Source: an uncultured Flavobacteriaceae bacterium
Lineage (GTDB): Bacteria; Bacteroidota; Bacteroidia; Flavobacteriales; Flavobacteriaceae
DNA length: 64,000 nt
Assembly: GCA_947494695.1 (NCBI GenBank)
Contig: CANLWB010000005.1
Span: 248,001-312,000 of the forward strand
Direction: 5' to 3'
Below the pieces are notes generated by a model. The model saw only the letters and a list, made by a program, of their open reading frames with translations, had not been told where the DNA came from and made no database searches. Positions 52,223 to 61,067 of the stretch are shown piece by piece (position 1 is the first letter of the stretch; each line of letters begins with the position of its first letter). The position numbers and the translations under genes are program-made.

Positions 52223-52824
52223 TTTTTTGATCCTGTGAATTCTGGCATATTCATTCCTTCACTGCTATTAATACCTTCTGGTATTACTAAACGTTTTACT
52301 GTGAGCAGAATGATCTTTAAGTCTAAAAAAAGCGATAGATTATTTACATACCATACGTCTAAATCGAATTTCTTCTCCCAAGATATTGAATTTCTACCTT
52401 TAACCTGTGCCCATCCAGTGATTCCAGGTCTTACGTTATGTCGTTGCTTCTGAAAATCATTGTATAAGGGCAAATAGTGTACTAGTAATGGTCTTGGTCC
52501 AACAACACTCATATCTCCTTTTATTACATTAATTAATTGAGGGATTTCATCTAAAGAATACTTTCTAATAAAGTGACCTATTTTAGTGACTCGGTTTAAA
52601 TTATGCACGTCTTTCTCGGCATTAGGGTCCAGATCCCGCATCGTTTTAAATTTTACGATCTTAAAAAGTTTTTCGTGTTTTCCAGGGCGTTCTTGGAAAA
52701 AGAAAGGTTTCCCTTTATTAACAATTAATAAGCACCATAGGATAATAAGAAAAACAGGGAATAGAAATAAAAATGCAATTAGTGCCGTAATTAAATCGAA
52801 AAATCTTTTTAATCTTTTATACAT
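52219..52824 (-). CDS. Initiating sugar transferase (WcaJ/PglC-type), second of a pair
   Basis: This 201-residue monotopic or single-pass phosphoglycosyl transferase has an N-terminal hydrophobic helix (about residues 10-32), the KPFFFQERPG and IVKFKTMRD motifs, the catalytic Asp-Glu in YSLDEIPQ, and the PGITGWAQV end. It moves a sugar-1-phosphate onto undecaprenyl phosphate. I start at the ATG at 52824, aligned with its paralog and 1 bp after the upstream stop. An ATG at 52854 would overlap that gene. It overlaps the fusion protein gene by 4 bp. Confidence 0.92.
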   Translation of the reverse strand: MYKRLKRFFDLITALIAFLFLFPVFLIILWCLLIVNKGKPFFFQERPGKHEKLFKIVKFKTMRDLDPNAEKDVHNLNRVTKIGHFIRKYSLDEIPQLINVIKGDMSVVGPRPLLVHYLPLYNDFQKQRHNVRPGITGWAQVKGRNSISWEKKFDLDVWYVNNLSLFLDLKIILLTVKRLVIPEGINSSEGMNMPEFTGSKK

Positions 52825-52825
52825 A

Positions 52826-53440
52826 TTAACGTTTTGTTGTTTTTCTATATTCATCTAAATCAATGATACCTTCGCTTAAATTTGTGTCGCTTCCATTGAC
52901 CACTTTTAAAACCGTTTTAAAGAAAATTTTTGCGTCTAAATAAAAGCTCATTTTTTGCACATACTCCACATCAAACGCTAATTTATCATCCCAGTTCAGG
53001 GTGTTTCTTCCAGATACTTGAGCTAAACCAGTCACTCCGGGTTTAACAGAATGTCTTATTTTTTCTGTTTCAGTATAATAGGGCAAATACTGAACTCTTA
53101 AAGGTCTTGGCCCAATCAAACTCATATGTCCAACTAAAATATTTATTAATTGCGGAATTTCGTCCAAAGAATATTTTCTTATAAAGTTACCAAATAAAGT
53201 GACTCTTTGGTCATCTGGAAGCAATTCATTATTTGCATTTTTTTTATCAGACATGGACTTAAATTTAATGATCTTAAAGATCTTTTCATTTTTGCCAGGA
53301 CGACTTTGAAAAAAGAATGGTTTTCCTCTGTTCGTAAATAATAGAACAAAACTTATAATAAAAAAAAGCGGGGATAATATGAGTAAACCTATAGTGGCTA
53401 AACACACATCAATTATTCTTTTAAACAACTTTTTGTACAT
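52826..53440 (-). CDS. Initiating sugar transferase (WcaJ/PglC-type), first of a pair
   Basis: This 204-residue paralog of the following gene shares the same layout: hydrophobic helix (about 9-33), KPFFFQSRPG, IIKFKSMSD, YSLDEIPQ and PGVTGLAQV. The two together could start two different glycans, or act at different steps or on different sugars. A TACTTTTG minus-7 element (complement 53457-53464) lies 16 bp upstream, making this the first gene of the sugar-transferase/fusion operon. Confidence 0.92.
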   Translation of the reverse strand: MYKKLFKRIIDVCLATIGLLILSPLFFIISFVLLFTNRGKPFFFQSRPGKNEKIFKIIKFKSMSDKKNANNELLPDDQRVTLFGNFIRKYSLDEIPQLINILVGHMSLIGPRPLRVQYLPYYTETEKIRHSVKPGVTGLAQVSGRNTLNWDDKLAFDVEYVQKMSFYLDAKIFFKTVLKVVNGSDTNLSEGIIDLDEYRKTTKR

Positions 53441-53456
53441 GCTATTTGGTTGGCCT

Positions 53457-53464
53457 CAAAAGTA
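53457..53464 (-). promoter_or_regulatory. Minus-7 element of the sugar-transferase operon
   Basis: It reads TACTTTTG on the minus strand, 16 bp before the first sugar transferase gene. Confidence 0.48.
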
Positions 53465-53560
53465 GAGTATAATTATACACCTTTAAAGAAAATACGTTTA
53501 TGTTACTATTTAATCGATAATTTGTTTTTCTAAACCTGTATTCGGAAATAGAATGAAAAC

Positions 53561-54649
53561 TCACCCAACAAGACTGTCCTCATATTTATTGATAACACCA
53601 GCCATAAATAAAACATCATCTTTGGTATACCTGTAATCTAAATGAATATTGAGGAAGTACCCATACTTAGATTCGTTGTCCGGCCATAATAGTGATGGGT
53701 AAATGGTCTTAGAAATCAAATAGCTTTTAAAGTGATTTAACTTATCGATACTTTTAAAATGCAAGGTTAAACCAAAAGGTGAAGATTTACGTCCAACAAT
53801 GTTAAAGTTATTGTTATCTTTTATCGAGTTTACCATTTCATTAAAATTGTTCTTTTTAAAACTTAAATAATTATTATTTAAGTATTGTTGTAACAATTTT
53901 TCATGTGTTTCATGTATTTCAACTAACTCATAATGATCATGCATCATGTTTTCGGCTTCATAGACGAGTTGTAAAAAGTCATCTTTTAAATTTTCATTAG
54001 GTAAAATAGCGTCTTCAAATTCCTTTTTTTTCTTCATTCCTAAAAGAATTTTATTCCAAATCCCATTAAAAAGGGGAGAAGGCTCAAGGTTTAGATTTGG
54101 TAATTTTTCACCATTAGGAATCCAGGTTATTCCTCCAAGAGGTGCGGGCACCGATTTTCTTAAGGAAGCAAAACAATAATCTGCCTTACTTTCTACGCAA
54201 GCTTTACTTAACCAACCATGAGAATGATCTTCTACTATAAAAACCTTCTTTTCCCCAGATTGTACTTTACAGTCTGAAATTCCCCAAAAATTATTTATTA
54301 AAACAATATCATTTTCATTAGCGAAACGGTCAGGTGTTATGTTGTCCGATTCATCAGCAGGGTTTACTGTGTAAGTTTTGATATTACTGTAATTCATTTT
54401 TAACCAAGATGTTACATGTTGGCAGTAATACTCTGGAATCCAAAACGTATTTACCTTATTATTTGCTTTAATTGTTTCAATGATATATTTTATGGCATGC
54501 CTTCCAGAATAAAAAAGTTTTTTATTAATTGGATTGAAACTACTCTCTGAATTATTAAAAGTTTCTGAGTTATAGTTTATATGAGAGAAAAAAGATCCAT
54601 AGCCCTTTTTCTTTGCTAATTGACTGTGCATGATATTTAATTTGTTCAA
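53561..54649 (-). CDS. PLP-dependent aminotransferase-fold protein, divergent (DegT-like)
   Basis: This 362-residue protein is probably a fold-type I relative of sugar aminotransferases. YSGRHAIKYIIETIK (about residues 47-61) matches the PLP-phosphate region, VEDHSHGW holds D141/H142 where the pyridine-binding Asp is expected, and SLRKSVPAPLGG holds K165 at the Schiff-base position. The overall sequence is far from typical DegT proteins, and the C-terminal domain has an unusual Asn-rich stretch. It may aminate a nucleotide sugar or have another role. The gene is divergent from the formyltransferase. Confidence 0.68.
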   Translation of the reverse strand: MNKLNIMHSQLAKKKGYGSFFSHINYNSETFNNSESSFNPINKKLFYSGRHAIKYIIETIKANNKVNTFWIPEYYCQHVTSWLKMNYSNIKTYTVNPADESDNITPDRFANENDIVLINNFWGISDCKVQSGEKKVFIVEDHSHGWLSKACVESKADYCFASLRKSVPAPLGGITWIPNGEKLPNLNLEPSPLFNGIWNKILLGMKKKKEFEDAILPNENLKDDFLQLVYEAENMMHDHYELVEIHETHEKLLQQYLNNNYLSFKKNNFNEMVNSIKDNNNFNIVGRKSSPFGLTLHFKSIDKLNHFKSYLISKTIYPSLLWPDNESKYGYFLNIHLDYRYTKDDVLFMAGVINKYEDSLVG

Positions 54650-54674
54650 AAATCAATATAAATGAATAGCTTTG
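54641..54674 (+). promoter_or_regulatory. Promoter of the formyltransferase gene
   Basis: TTTG at 54641-54644 and TAGCTTTG at 54667-54674 lie 22 bp apart, 30 bp before the ATG. Confidence 0.52.
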
Positions 54675-54704
54675 CAAATATTAATGTTTAAAATTTGGGT
54701 TTGA

Positions 54705-55556
54705 ATGGCTTACAATAAGAAAATTGTTTTTTTAGGATCCAGGATTCATGTTATAAAAGAATTGCTGAAGGATGTACAAAGAGAAGACCTTATTATTTAT
54801 GCGCTTGAGAATAGTTATTTAGTTAATTTTTTAAATAAGGAAAACATAGAATATTTTACGTTTTCTATGCGTGATAAAAAAGCTTGTTTAGACGAATTGT
54901 TACAATTAGATTTTGATGTTTTAATCTCTAATGGTTGTCCAATTGTTTTTCCAGTACAAAAGTTTTCACCGCATCAAATATTGATTAATATACATCCCAC
55001 ATATTTACCTTATTTACAGGGGAAAACTCCAATGAATGGTGTGTTTTATTTAAATTATAGTTTTTACGGAGCTACAATGCATTATATTGATAAAGGAATA
55101 GATACCGGAGATTTAATTTATCAAAAAAAGGAGGGGCTAACAGAAGATATAGACTTAGGCCTTTTATATCACTTAGCTATGAAATTAGAAGGCTGGGTGT
55201 TTAAAAAGGGATGGGAAAAATTAAAACAGGCTAATTTTAAATATATAGGAACTAAACAGAGTGCAAAGTCGACTTATTTTAATAGAACCGATGCTATGCA
55301 AACTCTGGACTTCGAAGAGAAGACAGAAAATTTGTTAGTAAAAATTAAGAGCTTTGGAATAAAAAGTCAAGGGTGCTCAGTCTGCATTGAAAACAAAAAT
55401 TATAAAATTTTTGAAGCAGAACGAATTGTACATGAACCATTACTCGAAAACTATAAAAACTCCAGCCCTGGAGATATCATTTTGTTTTACGACGAAAAGT
55501 TTCTGGTAAAAACAGTTGATGGTATAATAAAAGTTAAAAAATATGAAATAGTTTAA
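54705..55556 (+). CDS. Formyltransferase family protein (Fmt/GART-fold)
   Basis: This 283-residue protein has the 10-formyltetrahydrofolate transferase core. The catalytic triad is N95, H97 and D133 in LINIHPTYLPYLQGKTPMNG and KGIDTGDLI. A C-terminal beta-domain (about 200-283) resembles the OB-like domain of Fmt. Related enzymes in surface-glycan clusters formylate amino sugars such as Qui4N. It is the only rightward gene inside the leftward cluster, divergent from the PLP-fold gene and convergent with the ACP gene (5-bp gap). The sugar substrate is inferred from context. Confidence 0.87.
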   Translation: MAYNKKIVFLGSRIHVIKELLKDVQREDLIIYALENSYLVNFLNKENIEYFTFSMRDKKACLDELLQLDFDVLISNGCPIVFPVQKFSPHQILINIHPTYLPYLQGKTPMNGVFYLNYSFYGATMHYIDKGIDTGDLIYQKKEGLTEDIDLGLLYHLAMKLEGWVFKKGWEKLKQANFKYIGTKQSAKSTYFNRTDAMQTLDFEEKTENLLVKIKSFGIKSQGCSVCIENKNYKIFEAERIVHEPLLENYKNSSPGDIILFYDEKFLVKTVDGIIKVKKYEIV

Positions 55557-55561
55557 AAGAG

Positions 55562-55810
55562 TTAATCGCTGAGTAACTCTTTTTGAATGGTTGTAATTAA
55601 GTCCCCTACATTATTCATATTCATTAAATCCATTAACTTAAATTTGATGTTGAAATTGTTTTCAATGTCTGTTATAATCATCATATGAGTTACAGATTCC
55701 CAGCCATCAACATCGTTCGCTGTAGTCTCTGGATTAAGCTCAAAATTACTATGTTCCAGGATTTTTATAAATGATTCTTTTGCTTTATCTAAAATCGCCT
55801 CTTTTGTCAT
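55562..55810 (-). CDS. Acyl/peptidyl carrier protein
   Basis: This 82-residue carrier has a four-helix fold with the phosphopantetheine serine S39 in DVDGWESVTHM, a WES variant of the usual DSL seen in Dlt-like and polysaccharide-associated carriers. It is acidic. The start overlaps the adenylation enzyme's stop by 4 bp, so both are made together. It should carry an acyl or aminoacyl thioester delivered by the adenylation enzyme to a transferase in this cluster. Confidence 0.92.
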   Translation of the reverse strand: MTKEAILDKAKESFIKILEHSNFELNPETTANDVDGWESVTHMMIITDIENNFNIKFKLMDLMNMNNVGDLITTIQKELLSD

Positions 55811-57321
55811 GTTTGTTTTTTTCTAATTAATTTTCTTAAATGTTCTCTATCTAATTTTCCATTGACATTGTGAGGTAACAGACTTAAAAAATGAGTTTGT
55901 GTTGGTATCATGTAGTTGGGTAATTTGGTTTGTAAATAATTAAAAAGTGGGGTTGTATCAAAGGGTTTTCCTTCAATAATTAATGCAATTTCGTTATTCC
56001 CTGTGCTGTTATTGATATCTAGCACAGTGAGATTGTTTTTAGTTATTATATATTTTATATGATGTTCTATTTCTCCTAGTTCTACTCTAAATCCGCGTAT
56101 CTTCACCTGGAAGTCCTTTCGCTCAACATACATAAGGTTTCCATCTGTATCTCTAAAACAAACATCTCCTGTCTTGTAGAAGCGTTTTACCTCTCCATCG
56201 TCTAGTTTCATGTTAAAAAAACTAGTATCATTTAGTTTTTCATTATTCCAATAGCCTTTTGTTAGTTGTTTACCTGCAAGGCATAATTCTCCTATTTTAT
56301 TGTTGTCCAAAAGGTCGTTGTTATCATTAACAATAACAGCATCAATCCCGTTTAGAGGTTTTCCAATTGACAAAACACCATTATAGGACTTATTCCCATG
56401 TTTTTTAAACGTATAGTAAGAACTACATACCGTACATTCTGTAGGGCCATAATGATTATAAATCGTACTATTGGGTATGCACGCCGACCATTCTTTCAAG
56501 ACGTCTTCAAATAACTTTCCTCCTCCAAAAACACAATACCTTACATTGGGTTGATTGATTTCGGGAAAATATGGTCTTAAATAGTAAATAATGGACGGTA
56601 CCATCTTAAGTACAGTTAGATCATAGGTTTGCATAAGTTTGTAGATATGAAAATACTTCATACTATCTGGAGGAACGGTATAGCTACAAGCTCCAGCCAA
56701 AAATGCAGGCATGAATGCTGTTAATGAGGCATCAAAAGTTAAATCGTACATTTGCAGACACCGGTCTGTATTGTTGATTGTATATGCTTCATCGTTCTCA
56801 AATGTTAATAGCAATGCGTTTAGGTTTTCGAAGCTAATGGGAATACCTTTTGGTTTTCCAGTACTTCCGCTTGTAAACAAAATATAAGCGATATCTGTTT
56901 TATTATATTCTGTAACACTCAAGGTGTGATGTTCTAATTTTTTATAATGTGTTAACACATTATAAACCTTAAAACCACTAGAGTAGGGGGATTCTTTTGC
57001 CGAATCGAATACCGATTTACTACCTGTTAAATCTAGAACTTCAGTATTTCTTTTTATTGGTGCTGTTGGATTAATTGGAATATATGCTTTGCTTTCCAGC
57101 CAAAGTGCAAAAATAGTAGCGTAAGTTTCTAGATCGTCATTAGCTACCAGTCCAATTAGCTTTTCTTCCGAATGAATTTGACTTTGAATGATTTTTCGTA
57201 TCCGAAGCACACAATTAGACAGGTCTGTATAAGTAAAAAAGGTATTATTTATACATATGGCATTTTTTGCCGAATTTTTTAAAAAAGAATTTTGAAGCTT
57301 GTCTAAAAAGTTCATAATCAT
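55807..57321 (-). CDS. Stand-alone amino-acid adenylation enzyme (DltA/NRPS A-domain type)
   Basis: This 504-residue protein has a full ANL fold: A3 LFTSGSTGKPKG (about residues 148-159), A5 NHYGPTECTV, A7 YKTGD, and A10 NGKLDR with catalytic K489. The length equals that of DltA-type ligases, with no fused carrier or condensation domain. It activates an amino or carboxylic acid as an adenylate and loads the adjacent ACP. Substrate specificity cannot be read reliably by eye. An ATG two codons downstream is an alternative start. The upstream gene is 3 bp away. Confidence 0.92.
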   Translation of the reverse strand: MIMNFLDKLQNSFLKNSAKNAICINNTFFTYTDLSNCVLRIRKIIQSQIHSEEKLIGLVANDDLETYATIFALWLESKAYIPINPTAPIKRNTEVLDLTGSKSVFDSAKESPYSSGFKVYNVLTHYKKLEHHTLSVTEYNKTDIAYILFTSGSTGKPKGIPISFENLNALLLTFENDEAYTINNTDRCLQMYDLTFDASLTAFMPAFLAGACSYTVPPDSMKYFHIYKLMQTYDLTVLKMVPSIIYYLRPYFPEINQPNVRYCVFGGGKLFEDVLKEWSACIPNSTIYNHYGPTECTVCSSYYTFKKHGNKSYNGVLSIGKPLNGIDAVIVNDNNDLLDNNKIGELCLAGKQLTKGYWNNEKLNDTSFFNMKLDDGEVKRFYKTGDVCFRDTDGNLMYVERKDFQVKIRGFRVELGEIEHHIKYIITKNNLTVLDINNSTGNNEIALIIEGKPFDTTPLFNYLQTKLPNYMIPTQTHFLSLLPHNVNGKLDREHLRKLIRKKQT

Positions 57322-57324
57322 GTT

Positions 57325-58413
57325 TTAAGCAAAATTTCCATCTTGTTGATGAACATCTTTGTTTTCGAAATTTAAGGCAACGTCATGGTGAGCCAAAGAA
57401 TAAATTTTCCTTTTATTAGAATAAATATTCAAAAACTTGCTGGCGATTTTCTTTCCCAGTATTTCGTCTTCTACAATAAGTATGGAGCATTTAGATTTAA
57501 TGAAGTTATCAACTAGTGCATCCATGCAAGTATTGTGGTTTTCTTCATCTGAAAGAAAGTAGCGTAATACAAATTCGTTTCTTCTTACTAATGCTGAGAT
57601 AAAACCTATCTTTTTAGTCGTTTTGGAAATCAAGAAATTCAAGTTATATATATTGCTCGAAATACTACTTATCAAGCAGTTTTGAGAAAATTTATGTTCA
57701 TCTTTTGCAATAACATATTGATTATTATCTATTTGCCAGTTTATATAAGTTTTCGTTTTTTTAATTAAATCGGAGTCACAATGTTTTTTAATGAAATTCC
57801 AGGCATTAGAGTCTATTTGTGAAAGGTATTCGTACGATATATCTTTAGAATTGATTCTTCTTTTGTTAATCACAGAAATAAAAGCATGTGAAATTTTTGT
57901 GAAAACTTTTAATAGTGGAAGAGCAATTCTAAGTGGTTTTACCTTGCTTACAATAAAATTATGATTCAGGTCGAATAGCATAATATAGCGCTCTCTACTT
58001 GAAAATCTGGTAAACGGTTGTTTCTTATAGTATTCTTCCGTTTCGTTAACCAAATATTTAATAATCATCTGATTTTGCACAGACTCTAATGATACTTTTC
58101 TCAAATAAGTGGAAAGTATGGAGGTTTTATAGTCATCTGAAACCCACCAACGGCTACTCCAGTAAATTTTATGAATACCTTCTTTAGTGTTAATCCAATC
58201 CGGAATTAAATATATAAATGCCACTAAAGTGTTATGTTCTAAACCTAAAACAGCACAAACATCGTCATCTTCAATTCGTTCGTTCCTCAGGAGCCATAAG
58301 GCTTTACTTTTACTAAAAGGAACAAACTTCGAGTCATTTTTCCAATACAGGTTTTGCTCTAAAGCATTTTTGAGGGCACTGCGGGTTAGTGATATGACTT
58401 GAAGATCTTTCAT
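57325..58413 (-). CDS. Uncharacterised protein in the adenylation-ACP operon, possibly GNAT-like
   Basis: This 362-residue soluble protein has two halves. The first (about residues 1-165) contains a strand-helix order that may be a GNAT core (DDVCAVLGLEHNTLVAFIYLIPDW, KIYWSSRWWVSDDYKTSILSTYLRKV). The second (about 200-350) repeats a weaker, similar pattern (GFISALVRRNEFVLRYFLSDEENHNTCMDALVDNF). No catalytic motif is certain. It lies between the CapK-like ligase and the adenylation enzyme with gaps of 14 and 3 bp. It may move the activated acyl group from the ACP to a sugar amine, but that is inference. Confidence 0.6.
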   Translation of the reverse strand: MKDLQVISLTRSALKNALEQNLYWKNDSKFVPFSKSKALWLLRNERIEDDDVCAVLGLEHNTLVAFIYLIPDWINTKEGIHKIYWSSRWWVSDDYKTSILSTYLRKVSLESVQNQMIIKYLVNETEEYYKKQPFTRFSSRERYIMLFDLNHNFIVSKVKPLRIALPLLKVFTKISHAFISVINKRRINSKDISYEYLSQIDSNAWNFIKKHCDSDLIKKTKTYINWQIDNNQYVIAKDEHKFSQNCLISSISSNIYNLNFLISKTTKKIGFISALVRRNEFVLRYFLSDEENHNTCMDALVDNFIKSKCSILIVEDEILGKKIASKFLNIYSNKRKIYSLAHHDVALNFENKDVHQQDGNFA

Positions 58414-58427
58414 TAATTCATAATAAT

Positions 58428-59732
58428 TTAAACAAAGTTATTTATGGTAGCTTTTCTTTTTCCAGAGGATAACAAGGGAATTTCTTTAACATAGGTTACG
58501 TCGATATTAGCATCGTCACCCAGATACCCTTTAAATTCTTTAATAATCTCTTGTTCCTGATTAAATTCAGAGGTCGCATTTAACTTTAACTCATATTCTT
58601 TTTTGGACTTTTGAATTAATTGACCTTGCTTAATACCTTTATATTCAACAACATTTGTTACTATAAAAGATGAAATTATTTCTCCTTTGGTATTATATAT
58701 AATATCTGCTTTTCTTCCCTCAATATGCTTCAAAACTGGAGGCGTTATTGAATAATCAATAACACCTACATCTCCTGTGTCGTAACGTATTAAAGGGATG
58801 GCGTAGTTGTATAAATCTGTGACAATAATTCTGCCTGGTTCCCCAGAATCTGCTGGAACATCTTCATTTAATCTAAATATTTCAACATAGTAACTTGCCC
58901 AATTTATGGTAAAACTATTGGTATCGAGTTTTTGCTGTGCCACAATACCATTTTCCATATTTGAATATCTGGATACCAGAGGAACGCCAAAATACTTTTT
59001 CATGGATTCTTTGGTGTACTTGTTGACACCTTCAGACATAGCTATTATTGATTTTACACCTATTTTTAAAGGCTCAGAATGTTTTCTGTCCAAATATTTA
59101 CATATAAGTTCATAACCAGAAGGATAGCCTAACCAGGCCTTATTGGAGGCGTCATTACTAATTTGCATCAATATTTTAGAGATGTAGTCGTCATTCATAT
59201 TAACAACTTCAAGCTCTTTAATGTTATGTGCAAAGTTTCTAACGTTTGATTTTCTTAAATGATCGTCCCAATGTCTTAAATACAGCAGCTTGTAACCTAT
59301 TTTAAATCCAGCTAATTTCGAGAAATATATCGTGTCAGCAGTGTTTCTTAAAGTCTTGTTCTTATCTTGTATTAATTCTAGTGCAATACTAGTAGAGCCA
59401 CTTGTGGTTACGGTTTTAAGTTTTTGACCTGTAAAAGGTTGGGATTCAAAATCCTTTTTACGTGTTCTTATTATGTTTTTGTTGATTATAGGAAACTCAT
59501 CAAATGTCTTATAGTTTTTATAAAATTCTGTTGTAGAAATAGCATGGTTTAATACATTTCTCTTTTTGTTTGCTTGTAATTTTATGGCTTCAGAACTAGA
59601 ATAATTTTCAAGAATGAATGTGATATCATTGACATGTTTTTTTATTTTGAATCCACGCAATGCATCAATTGACCAAAAAAATAGATGTCTGAGATTTTCA
59701 AGTATGGTTAGGGGTGTTTTCATAAATTTCAT
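58428..59732 (-). CDS. CapK/phenylacetate-CoA ligase-like adenylate-forming enzyme (copy 2)
   Basis: This 434-residue paralog of the enzyme at 12064-13374 shares SRYSNMENGIVAQQ, WASYYVEIFRLNED, IPLIRYDTGDVG and LLSSGKRKA. The P-loop-like motif is TTSGSTSIALEL (about 109-120), lacking the second glycine present in copy 1 (GSTGTP). That may alter phosphate handling. It sits between a GT4 gene and the adenylation-ACP genes, so it probably activates another carboxylate for the same glycan. Confidence 0.87.
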   Translation of the reverse strand: MKFMKTPLTILENLRHLFFWSIDALRGFKIKKHVNDITFILENYSSSEAIKLQANKKRNVLNHAISTTEFYKNYKTFDEFPIINKNIIRTRKKDFESQPFTGQKLKTVTTSGSTSIALELIQDKNKTLRNTADTIYFSKLAGFKIGYKLLYLRHWDDHLRKSNVRNFAHNIKELEVVNMNDDYISKILMQISNDASNKAWLGYPSGYELICKYLDRKHSEPLKIGVKSIIAMSEGVNKYTKESMKKYFGVPLVSRYSNMENGIVAQQKLDTNSFTINWASYYVEIFRLNEDVPADSGEPGRIIVTDLYNYAIPLIRYDTGDVGVIDYSITPPVLKHIEGRKADIIYNTKGEIISSFIVTNVVEYKGIKQGQLIQKSKKEYELKLNATSEFNQEQEIIKEFKGYLGDDANIDVTYVKEIPLLSSGKRKATINNFV

Positions 59733-59760
59733 TGTAATGTTTTGATAGAGAAAACGAAAC

Positions 59761-60912
59761 TTACTTTAGTTGATTGTACTCTTCCAAAAGAGCATCCCAA
59801 ATAACTTGTCGCTGATACCTGTTGACTATTAGTTCTCTACATTTTTTAGAATCAAAATGTATTTCCTTCCTATAGATCTTCAACATTTTATTATAGAGGG
59901 TTTCCGAGTCTTTAACTGGGATTATTGTGCCGTTTTCATTTTCAATTATAATCTCGTTACAACCGTTAATATCCGATACAATACATGGAAGCCCCATTGA
60001 TCCGGCTTGCATGACGACATTAGGAAATCCTTCTCTATAACTTGGGAACGTTAAAATATTTGAAATTCTAAAATAGGGACATACATCATCTACCCAACCT
60101 GTAGACACGATATTTTTATTCGTATCAATAATTTTCATGGTTTCGGGTAAGAGCGGATCAAGCTCATTTTCGTAGTCTCCAACTAATAACAGCTTTATTT
60201 TATTATATTCACCGTTAAGCTTATTAAACGCTTTAACCAATTCATTAACACCCTTGTCTGACACTAACCTCCCAACGAAAACAAAGACATAGTCATCGTC
60301 CTGAATATGGAGTCCTTTTTTTATTTCTGAAAGCTTTCCTTCATCATCAAATCTGGCTGGATTAAACCTTTCTACGTCAATACCATTAGAACTTCCATTA
60401 GCAATAACCTTCAGTTTCTCTTTTTTTGTAAACTTATGATCGAGTATAATATCTTGTAAACCAAGTGAATTTGGGTATATTTTTGTTGCGCATGAATATG
60501 TTGCTTTCTCTACGGTATTTAAAACAAAACGCTTAAAACCAGTTGCTTCAACAAGTGGTAATCCTGCAATGGTATGTAGTCTGTTAGGTACACCTGCTAA
60601 TTTAGCAGCTAACATAGATAAGGTTCCTGCTTTTGGAGTATGTGAGTGCACGATAAAAGGCTTCTCTCTTTTGAATAGCTTATAAAGTTTATAAACTGCC
60701 TGAATATCTTTTAGTGGTGTAATTTTTCTTGTCATTTCGACAGCGTGAGTTGGAACGCCTTCAAATTTATTCACTCTGTCAAGCTCATTGTTTTTTCCTT
60801 GTGACGAAACACCCAGAATATCATAATAATTCGACATAAACTTTAACTGTCCATGAAGTAAACCACATAGCGATAATGGAACCGTAGTAATTCTAATTAT
60901 TTTTTCTTTCAT
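59761..60912 (-). CDS. Glycosyltransferase family 4
   Basis: This 383-residue GT-B enzyme has an N-terminal acceptor domain with HSHTPKAGTLSMLAAKLAGVPNR and a C-terminal donor domain with FVFVGRLVSDKGVNEL (about residues 209-224) and FPSYREGFPNVVMQAG, whose glutamates bind the nucleotide sugar. It resembles capsule GTs such as those adding N-acetylgalactosamine or fucosamine, but the donor is uncertain. It is the first gene of the GT4-CapK-unknown-adenylation-ACP operon. A TATATTTG element is 34 bp upstream. Confidence 0.93.
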   Translation of the reverse strand: MKEKIIRITTVPLSLCGLLHGQLKFMSNYYDILGVSSQGKNNELDRVNKFEGVPTHAVEMTRKITPLKDIQAVYKLYKLFKREKPFIVHSHTPKAGTLSMLAAKLAGVPNRLHTIAGLPLVEATGFKRFVLNTVEKATYSCATKIYPNSLGLQDIILDHKFTKKEKLKVIANGSSNGIDVERFNPARFDDEGKLSEIKKGLHIQDDDYVFVFVGRLVSDKGVNELVKAFNKLNGEYNKIKLLLVGDYENELDPLLPETMKIIDTNKNIVSTGWVDDVCPYFRISNILTFPSYREGFPNVVMQAGSMGLPCIVSDINGCNEIIIENENGTIIPVKDSETLYNKMLKIYRKEIHFDSKKCRELIVNRYQRQVIWDALLEEYNQLK

Positions 60913-60946
60913 TCAATGTAATTATCTGGTGTTAAAACAATGTTCG

Positions 60947-60954
60947 CAAATATA
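60947..60954 (-). promoter_or_regulatory. Minus-7 element of the GT4-CapK-adenylation-ACP operon
   Basis: It reads TATATTTG on the minus strand, 34 bp before the GT4 start. It lies in the 155-bp gap after the GNAT array, so the operon can be transcribed separately. Confidence 0.5.
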
Positions 60955-61067
60955 TAAAAGTAATTTATTAGCAATTCATTTACTCTTTCTACTACTGGGT
61001 TTTGCGGTGAAATGTAATTTTTGAATCAAACGTTAATTAAATGTTAATTAAAAAGTTTTATTTCTCT

